Origin: Steinernema hermaphroditum | Lineage: Eukaryota > Nematoda > Chromadorea > Rhabditida > Steinernematidae | Direction of reading: 5' to 3' | Assembly: GCA_030435675.1 (NCBI GenBank) | Contig: CM059624.1 | Coordinates: 14,718,769-14,782,768 of the forward strand | DNA: 64,000 nucleotides | The notes under the pieces: generated by a model | Database searches by the model: none | Told to the model about the DNA's origin: nothing | Seen by the model: the letters and a program-made list of their open reading frames with translations, nothing else | Shown: positions 56,885 to 64,000 of the stretch, one piece after another | How the letters are laid out: every line of letters starts with the position of its first letter | How positions within the stretch are numbered: the stretch's first letter is position 1 | Translations under genes and position numbers: made by a program

Positions 56885-57454
56885 GGTTCGCTGAAACGGG
56901 AAAACATTTAGAAAGAAAGACAATCGAAGCAAAATCGATGCACGCGAACATTCGATTCACTGTCTGACTATGCAGAAACGCTTGAAACTGAAAGGAAACT
57001 CTTCAAATGACTGAAAGAACAGCAATACGACGGCAATGATCACTTTATAAACATCTAGAGAAATGTCTAACTATGCAGACAGACTTTGGAACACGCTGTA
57101 GTCCAGTGCTGTCTTACTATTTTAGTGAACAGGTCCCAGCTCACGCATGCATGCTCCTTCAGTAGCTTTACATTGTAGACTGCAGCAAGACAGACATGAA
57201 ACAAGACAGAAAAGAAGTCAGACAGTTAGACTGTCTACGGAACATAGATCCGAGTCTTGCATTCGGATGTCTCTGCGACGAACTGTCAGAGACGGACATA
57301 CTGTACTATTGTCAGTCTAATTTGACAGACACAGACATCATATCAAAACATCAAAATCATATCCAACTCGACTAGGAAAATCCTATCCCGCTGAATCTTC
57401 CGCTCTATTGCTGCTTTCCTTGCAAGACCCTGAGTAAACATCGTCTTTGTTTGT

Positions 57455-57552
57455 TTTGAGCCACTGACAGTGGCAAATGTCTGCGAAGTACTGTGCATTT
57501 GCGAGTCTGTGTACTTTCTTTCTCTTGTCTCATTTATGCGTGTGTGTTCCCT
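57455..57552 (+). repeat. 98-bp direct repeat, first copy
   Basis: TTTGAGCCACTGACAGTGGC to GTGTGTGTTCCCT, identical to 57612-57709 with a 157-base offset. It contains the short palindrome GCCACTGACAGTGGC. Confidence 0.9.
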
Positions 57553-57611
57553 CCTTATCAAGTGACAGCCAGATGTTCAGCCGACGAAAACACATTCTAG
57601 GCCCTCTGTGA

Positions 57612-57709
57612 TTTGAGCCACTGACAGTGGCAAATGTCTGCGAAGTACTGTGCATTTGCGAGTCTGTGTACTTTCTTTCTCTTGTCTCATTTATGCGTGT
57701 GTGTTCCCT
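57612..57709 (+). repeat. 98-bp direct repeat, second copy
   Basis: Exact second copy of 57455-57552. The flanks differ on both sides, so the unit duplicated alone. Confidence 0.9.
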
Positions 57710-58434
57710 TTTCGATTGAACCGTTGACACAAGATACAGTCTACAAGCATCTATTTAACTCTGGCAGTGGCCTTCATGAAGTTGTACAATCAGACAAAGA
57801 TTCACGGGAGTCTGTTTTTGTCTGTCATCCGTTAAAAGGGTTCATGTCTATGGCGACAAATGTGGTCTGTGTTCATTCTTGTTCTTGTCTCATTTCTGTG
57901 CTCCCTTCTCGATTGAAGAACCCTTTTGTCCCACTTGGCACTTTTGTCCCACTTGGCAACACTCTACGCGTATCTATTTCTGTCTGGCAGTGATCTACAT
58001 GAAGTTGAGCAATCAGACAAAAATTTACGGAGTCTGTCTTTGTCTATCCGTGTCATCCATGTGAGACCGGACATCAAAATCTCGCCGAAAGTCTCGGCAC
58101 TATTCCGAGAGCCAGACTAAAAAAGGCCGAGACTTTCTCGACTCGAGTCTCGACGGTTCTGGACCGCATGTCTATGGTCACAAATGTGATCTTCGCCGGT
58201 TGTTACGGTAGACCGATTTTTTGTGCTTGTTCTATTAGAGGGCTCAATTTCAAAACTCCTGCTTGATGGGGCTGTACGGTACAGCTGGCTATACCTAACC
58301 CTACTTATTGAACTTTGTGTCTTTAATTTTGATTTGGAGGTTGTACTTTTTTTACCAACGTTGTATCAGCGTTGTTCTTCGCGCTAAGTGCTTTGATTAA
58401 CTCCGCTAACCTGTGTTTTCTCATTTCAGACCAG

Positions 58435-60396
58435 ATGGCATTCATTTCGACGAACAGAAACGAACGCGATCGAATCGGCTTAGGCTCCCACGCCTACGGA
58501 GGACTCCAATTTTCGTCGTCGGACTGCAGTCTCCCCAATGTTTCCCCAAGAAAACGCTTCATAGCAGAACACAACCTCGCTCGGTACTGGGGAACGCCGT
58601 TCCTGGAGCCACATGAAGTCGGCTTCTCTCATCCAATGCTGCGAATGAGCGACCTGAGCCACGAGAGCGCCAATCTGTTGCGGCCACCGGGAGCGTACCG
58701 CGCCGATCAGCCGACGGCGCGTTTGAAAAGAAGGAATCTGCTCGCTGGCGCGACGCATGTGACGCGAGAGAATTCGCGTATTCCGCTCTGGTTGGTCGAT
58801 GAATCCACGGACCGAAAGCAAATCTTCAACCTCAATATCGGCTATGAAATCGGAGAAGAAGGAAAGCCCTCCATGGTGATGGATAACTGTTGCGTTACCG
58901 CCCAGTGCCAGGCCTCCGCGGATGTCGTCCAATTGAGGTGTTTCAAGGGGTAAGTTGTTTGGAGTAATCAATGAGATGATGACGAAGATCTTTGAAGGTG
59001 CGCCGACCAAGTGGCAGTGCGAACAATGAAGAGCCTCGAACTCTGCGGTCCTTCCTTAGAACACCCGCACACCCTATTCCATCAGTTCGTGGAAGACGTA
59101 CTGCAGATACCATACATGGAAGACGAGATCGTTCTATCGGACCGGATGGGCCTGGTTTGGCACGGCAAGATCGGACAGCCCCTGGGACGCGTCAAACACC
59201 TGGAGAACATCACCGTATAGCGCCATTTAACGACTAAACATTGACTCTGCGTGTTGCAGAAGATATGCTCGACAGATTGCCCTCGCGTGATCCTGGCCGG
59301 CGACAGCTTCCGGCTACACTTCCGTGATTTCCGTGAGCATCCGATGGCGCACTCGCACGGGAACGTTCTCTTCGAGTTGGACGACTTCTTTCCGGATGTA
59401 CATCACATCAAAGATCCACTGGATACGCTGAGGAACCCCATGACAATATGCCACGTCTCTCCGATCCCGGGACAGCCGAACTACACGATGTTGACGACGG
59501 AACGGTTTCACTACGTTCTGGACCAGCGGACGCCGAAGAAACCGATTCTGGCGATGTCGCATTCATGCTACGCCGGCGGCGATTTCGTCACGTTCGGAGC
59601 CATGTACATCGACCGAAGCCGCGCAACGGATTTCGGCCGACCGCCGGTCGTCCTCCCCTACTACACCATGAATCTGGCCGTGAAGCCCGCTGTACAGCTG
59701 TGGTCTCTGTACTTCCATCCCAACATCAACGTCTTCTCGTCGCTGGGACCGCCGAAGAATGTCCAGTCGCTCGACGATGCACTGAAGTACGTGAAGTACC
59801 ACGGCGACGGAAGGATCCCGAACAAGCCTCGGATGGGTACACAGGCGATCTCCATGCATCACTGTGCCGTCGGCGACGAAGACGCCTTCTTGTTCCGCCT
59901 GTCGGACAATGGAGTGTTGTGGAGCGACGCGGTGACGATCAAGGACAGAAGCGTCGACAAGATGGCCGATGCCGAAGTGGCGTTGGAGTTCTTCGAAGAT
60001 GAAGAGCCCCCGATCTACGAAAGAGGCGTCAATGCCGAGTTCCTGAGAGCGCCAAGCACTGCGATCACACTCATGGACTGCGAACTCGAGCTGGCCGACG
60101 AAGAAGAGGACGATTCGTACGTCTCTGAGCTCTTCGATCGCCAAGTGCTCACGGGTGTGCCATTTGATATGACAAAGAGGGAAGCGGTCTGGCCTGTGGA
60201 AAAAAGCGAAATCGTCAACGATGTCGACGAAGACCGAGTGTTCAGTGGGATTGTAGTCAAGATGTGGAATAAGATGGAGTACATCGTCACGCGAGATGAC
60301 AAAGAAATCGTGCAGAAGAATGGAGAGCTCTACGTGAATGAACCGGAGAAAGTCGACGAAGAAGGCGCGCTTGATAAGCTCTTTGAGAATGTCTAG
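58435..60396 (+). CDS. Unrecognised 622-residue protein
   Basis: Three exons: 58435-58949, 58998-59214 and 59260-60396, with 48- and 45-nt introns; phases match. The ATG follows an acceptor (CATTTCAG) by five bases. Codon use is GC-rich and regular, so the frame is surely coding. No signal peptide, membrane segment or known domain could be recognised. Visible features: basic first 30 residues, a compact Cys/His-containing middle (ICSTDCPRVILAG, MAHSHGNVLFELDDFFPD, AMSHSCYAGGDF, ISMHHCAVGDEDAF), and an acidic C-terminal third (EFFEDEEPPIYE, ELADEEEDDSYVSELF). It may be a nematode-specific or fast-diverged intracellular protein. Divergently arranged with ILF2. Confidence 0.85.
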
Positions 60397-60556
60397 ATGT
60401 CTATATGTTGTTGCTTGTTGATATTGTTGTTACTTATAAAAAATGACTGAAAGCCGTGTAGACTGGTTGGGGAGGTAGGATCTGCTCCATGATTTTATTC
60501 TCTTGTATGCGAAAAGATAACCCCCGATCATTTATTCTCACTTCCTTTAAGAGTGA

Positions 60557-61355
60557 TCATATTATTAGAACATACAGCACACCAGCAATGGCGAAAGCAC
60601 TGTGATAAACCTGAGTGGCTGATTTCCAGAGGAGCACTGGAGGTCTGTCGTCTTCCTCTTCTGCATACAAAGTGCTTGAATTGGCCTCCGTGGGCACCGT
60701 AGTCGAATCGGTGAGAGTGGCAGGGGGCCTCGGCGTGGTCCCGGGCGTTGTAGTCGTCGTCGTGGTAGGCGTCGTCGTGGTAGGCGTCGTCGTGGTAGAC
60801 GTCGTCGTGGTAGTCGTCGGCGTGGTAGTCGTCGTCGTTGTAGACGTCGTTGTGGTAGTCGTCGGCGTGGTAGTCGTCGTCGTTGTAGACGTCGTCGTGG
60901 TAGTCGTCGGCGTGGTAGTCGTCGTCGTTGTAGACGTCGTCGTGGTAGTCGTCGTCGTGGTAGACGTCGTCGTTGTAGACGTCACCGTAGCATTAGTGGA
61001 TTTCTTCGTTGTCACCGGTACCGTAGTTACCTTAGCTGGGGTAATGCCGTTCGTGGCAACTGACACTGTGGTCACGAGCTCCGCTGAAATTAAGAAGTCG
61101 ATTACAAGCATAACTGGAGAACTCACCGTTGGGCGTCACATCCCGTTTGACTGGTCCAGCTCGTTTAACCACCGACATGGCTGCTTCGGGTGATGTTACC
61201 TCAGGACTGATTGGTTTGGCCAGCGGTTTGACTTGTGGATCGACTGGTTTGGTCACCGACTGCACTGGTTCGGCTGCTTTGACTTCGGAATCGACTGGTT
61301 GAGCAGCGGCGACGATGAAGAGCGCCACCAGTGAAAGCAGCAACCGACCGCTCAT
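60557..61355 (-). CDS. Mucin-like surface protein
   Basis: Two exons: 61355-61127 and 61083-60557, with a 43-nt intron; 251 aa. Signal peptide RLLLSLVALFIVAAAQ, then a Pro/Val/Lys region with repeated KPVDPQV-type units, then about 90 residues of almost pure Thr with Ser/Pro interruptions (TSTTTTTTTPTTTT units) encoded by a minisatellite. The end (VYHSAFAIAGVLYVLII) is hydrophobic and lies at the very C-terminus, as in GPI-anchored proteins. Such Thr-rich stretches are heavily O-glycosylated in glycocalyx or cuticle-surface mucins. Function otherwise unknown. Confidence 0.82.
60745..60990. repeat. Coding minisatellite of the mucin gene
   Basis: Built of 9- and 12-base units (GTAGTCGTCGTC, GTAGACGTCGTC, GTAGTCGTCGGC) forming a higher-order period of about 60 bases on the plus strand; on the coding strand they give Thr runs broken by Ser or Pro. 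The array length is likely polymorphic. Confidence 0.88.
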
Positions 61356-61431
61356 CTCGTAACACGGCCAAACACTGGAGCGTGGCCGAGCAAAGGCCTA
61401 TCTGTCTGCGTGAATGGCTAGACCAGCATCC

Positions 61432-61500
61432 ACGAACTTGCACGAGATCGCAAGATTGCTTAAATTTCGCAATAGATAGCAAGATCTCGTGCAAGTTCGT
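61432..61500. repeat. Perfect 18-bp inverted repeat
   Basis: ACGAACTTGCACGAGATC (61432-61449) and its exact complement (61483-61500), separated by 33 bases. Positioned about 80 bases upstream of the mucin start codon and about 100 bases beyond the stop codon of the BTG/Tob gene. Could form a hairpin in RNA or be a bipartite protein site. Confidence 0.7.
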
Positions 61501-61599
61501 CTACGTGCCTACTAGACGCGTAGACGCCTTACAGATCCCACGGGAATTCCCAAACAAACAATTATGCTTAATATACAACAATTACTACAGATACAACGC

Positions 61600-62854
61600 C
61601 TAAAGATCTCCAATTTCGATGTCGCTCTCGTCCGTGACATTGTAGCCGTCTCGCCATACATCAGGATGCTCGGCCATGTACTGTTTGTACTGCTTCTTCG
61701 CGGCGATGCGCTCCTGCTTGTTCCAGATCATCAACGGCGACAAGGCGAGCACTTGCGAGACGGTCATATCGATGTAATCACCAATGCGCGGATTGACCTT
61801 CCCGATCATGCGCCGCTCCTTCTCGCCCTGTAGCTGGTAGTTCTCCTTCGCGCGCAGCATCACCAACAAACTCTTGAAGAGGCGAAGATAAGACAGCATC
61901 GACGGCGAAGTGAACTCGTGGTTCCCCATGCCACTTTCCAAGCCTTTGTGCATTCGTTGCTTGACCCAGCCGAACCGGAACGCCGCCATCTGGTACACTT
62001 CGTACTGCTTCTCTCGTTGCTCCAATTTAAAGAACGGACGAATGGCCTGAAAATGAGATTTTTAATTTGGAAAACACGCCGGAAACCAACCCCCTCAGCA
62101 GATGCAGTATAAACACGATCCAGAAACGGTGATTCAGCAGAGCCTTGATCGTTGTGTTTCGCTTCAGCCATTGATGTTAAAATGCCTCTTGGGACTTCTT
62201 CGATCGGAATGTCGAGATCCGGAGTCTTCTCTTCCTCGGGATAGACCACTTTCGTCCCGCCGGTGGTGCAGAATTCGGCGGTAACGTTGCCGAGCCTGAT
62301 GTAGAGAATGAGATCGTTCGGGAACTGTGAGATGATCTCATCCTTCGAGAATTCCATTAACTCGATGACCTGAAACAGGGAGAATTACTCAAACAACTCC
62401 GGCCCGATAAAAGATGAAAAAAGCCATGAAAACTAATCCTAAAAAGATCCCAAATTCGTCATTTGCCTTTCGTGAAACCAAAGCAGCAATATTCCGTTGT
62501 TTACAACACAACGACATTTATTGGGTGCTGCTCGCAGAAGGACTATTACGTAGAAACTGCCGATTTCAAGCAGAAGAACCAGAAGAGCCCTAAATCACTC
62601 ACCTTCTCCAACACGGGATCACACTGACCGCCGACGTTTGCGATGAAGACGTGTTCTCCAACGCCGCGAAGTCGGATCAGCAGCTGGTTGCCGAGAATTT
62701 CGGCAAATTCAAGAACTCGACTGAAATTACTCAATTAAAGATGTCGCCATCGCTGAACATGAACTTACGTTCGGGGAATTCGACCGTAGAGGTAGGAAGC
62801 GAGATAGCGAACGGTCGCTTCGAATTCGACAGTGAGGAACTTCTGATCTTGCAT
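61600..62854 (-). CDS. BTG/Tob family protein (FOG-3-like)
   Basis: Four exons: 62854-62769, 62720-62603, 62369-62091 and 62046-61600; 309 aa. An acceptor (TGTTTTAG) lies 23 bases before the ATG. Residues ~6-115 match the BTG/Tob (APRO) domain: VRYLASYLYGRIPR, VLEFAEILGNQLLIRLRG, CDPVLEKVIELMEFSKDEI, FPNDLILYIRLGNVTAEF. This domain binds the CAF1/CCR4 deadenylase and represses mRNAs. The HWYPE-type motif of box A is not present. In C. elegans the single member, FOG-3, drives germ cells to sperm fate, hence the tentative comparison. After the domain come ~190 residues with a helical, basic stretch (KQRMHKGLESG, KNKQERIAAKKQYKQY-like) that I do not recognise from the family. The donor at 62090 (GTTGGT) is weak. 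Confidence 0.8.
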
Positions 62855-63518
62855 GCCGAAGTTCGAAATTGGACGACCTAAAACATATAAATGGAAGTAG
62901 GTCAAAAATACATCAAAGTCACGCAAAAAAAGAACAACCGAACGAACGACGATATGCAGCAACTTGCGGGTAATCTTCGTAGACAATAGACAGACAAAAG
63001 GAGACCCAGACAGAGACACAGAGTTGACTTCGATGACGGTTCCCCTGACAAAACACTTATAACATACTGTAGTGTTTTGTGACAGTCTCGTTTTTTCGGC
63101 GTGGTTAACCACCTTCAAAGATTTACAGAAATCATATCCATCTCCTTATCACAGAGAGAAGCGACGTTTGAACCCTAATTTCATACAAGTAATATTTAGC
63201 AACCTCAGCGTCCCTTTCGAGAGCATCCGTTTTTTAAACGCACTGCCCCTTTCGTCGCCACCGAATTGGAACCCATTGTGTCATTTGTGGTGAGTCGTCG
63301 ACAAGTGCAATTCTGCGCGTTCGACTAATATGGGAACGCATACAATAGCTGGCGGTGTTCAAGGTCACGCTGGCGGTTTTTGATGACTTGCCAACATAAT
63401 CACTCATCTCGGTGGACTTTGTTAGCTTATGATTATGGTCTTTAGTGGTTATGGTTATATACAACTCGGGAAATGATTCTAATGACCACCATTCCGCATT
63501 ACAGTCTTCTACCGCTTT
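62855..63518. other. Intergenic region
   Basis: Upstream region of the BTG/Tob gene. No supported gene and no repeat recognised. Confidence 0.5.
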
Positions 63519-64000
63519 ATGGCCATTGTTGGCTTTTTGGCCAGTCAGCTATTGGGCTGGAACATTGAAAACCTTTTTGATGAACCGCATGAAATGAGCT
63601 TTTTAGACGTCAAGTACGATCGAATCGAGTCCATTAACTTTGGCAAAGACGACTGCAGATTGGTTGTAATTGGGAATGCCTGCCATCCACGCAAACTGTG
63701 CGACATCATCGTTGATGGACTAAAAGAATGCGGTGGCCTGTCGGATATCTGGACCGACAACTGTGGAGAAAAGTGCCACGAGTTCATAAGACGCCAGATC
63801 GAATTCAGCATTTTCATACAATTCAATTCATCAACTCAGCAATTCATTCACAAAAAACTGCTTTTAACGGAAAACATTCCATGTCCAGAAGACTTCGATG
63901 ACAAGTCTTTGTGAAATCGCCAAAATTTATGAAGAGAATCCAACTTGAGCTTGGATTTCGACACGGTGGCTTGTGTGTTCGATCGCTTCTTCAACGGAGA
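63519..64000 (+). pseudogene. F-box-like gene remnant, continuing past the window
   Basis: Lacks the F-box-like start. Readable blocks: FLDVKYDRIESINFG, KLCDIIVDGLKECGGLSDI, NCGEKCHEFIRRQIEF, then a short insertion (QFNSSTQQFIHK), a frameshift near 63900, and DFDTVACVFDRFFNGE at the window end. Closest in pattern to 31413-32288 and 33518-34221. Confidence 0.78.

Larger units (their letters stand above)
56893..58434. other. Shared upstream region of divergent genes
   Basis: About 1.5 kb between the starts of the ILF2 homolog (minus) and the 622-aa gene (plus). Contains many CAGACA/GTCTGT motifs and direct repeats (57455-57552 with 57612-57709; an 18-base tandem TTTTGTCCCACTTGGCAC at about 57923-57958). 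No supported gene. Confidence 0.5.

Noticed and set aside
59448..60144. Long open frames on both strands inside the 622-aa gene
   Set aside because: Shadows caused by GC-rich third positions of the real plus-strand frame.
60615..61193. 192-codon Val-rich plus-strand frame
   Set aside because: Mirror of the Thr-rich minisatellite on the other strand; the minus-strand gene has a signal peptide, intron and C-terminal anchor.

Overview
The window is eukaryotic and reads as nematode DNA. The signs are many 45-55 nt introns ending in TTTCAG or close variants, bare 3' splice sites a few bases before start codons (as expected for spliced-leader trans-splicing), an SL1-like spliced-leader RNA gene, three srx-type chemoreceptor genes, and a fast-evolving F-box-like family typical of free-living and entomopathogenic nematodes. 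A clade IV (Steinernema-like) animal is my guess, not something I can prove here. About 15 genes were resolved; roughly half of the window is repeat-rich intergenic DNA.

Left part (1-9.5 kb): two near-identical copies of a segment carrying a 372-codon F-box-like gene (minus strand) lie 7.3 kb apart and flank a seven-exon gene for a short cyclase-associated protein (CAP). One copy holds an inverted-repeat transposon whose empty target site is preserved in the other. From 10 to 29 kb come a four-finger C2H2 protein, two divergent paralogous heme globins on opposite strands (14.5-20.8 kb plus; 27.6-28.9 kb minus), another F-box-like gene, a small membrane protein with a Cys-rich ectodomain, the SL RNA candidate at 25.3 kb, and a small three-exon gene whose product begins with a PCNA-binding-like motif.

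Middle (31-47 kb): a decaying array of F-box-like genes (two intact, several broken) mixed with Tc1/mariner relics, a tRNA-derived SINE-like family and other repeats. The two intact genes share a TATA-containing core promoter. Long stretches from 35 to 42 kb and 44 to 47 kb hold no gene I can support.

Right part (47-64 kb): three paralogous srx receptors of identical exon structure, two of them tail to tail; then a compact block of apparently conserved genes: ILF2/NF45 (minus), an unrecognised 622-residue protein (plus), a mucin-like surface protein with a coding minisatellite (minus) and a BTG/Tob protein resembling the nematode germline regulator FOG-3 (minus). An F-box-like pseudogene runs off the right edge. 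All gene models are hand-built from splice signals and reading phase; none is supported by transcript data.
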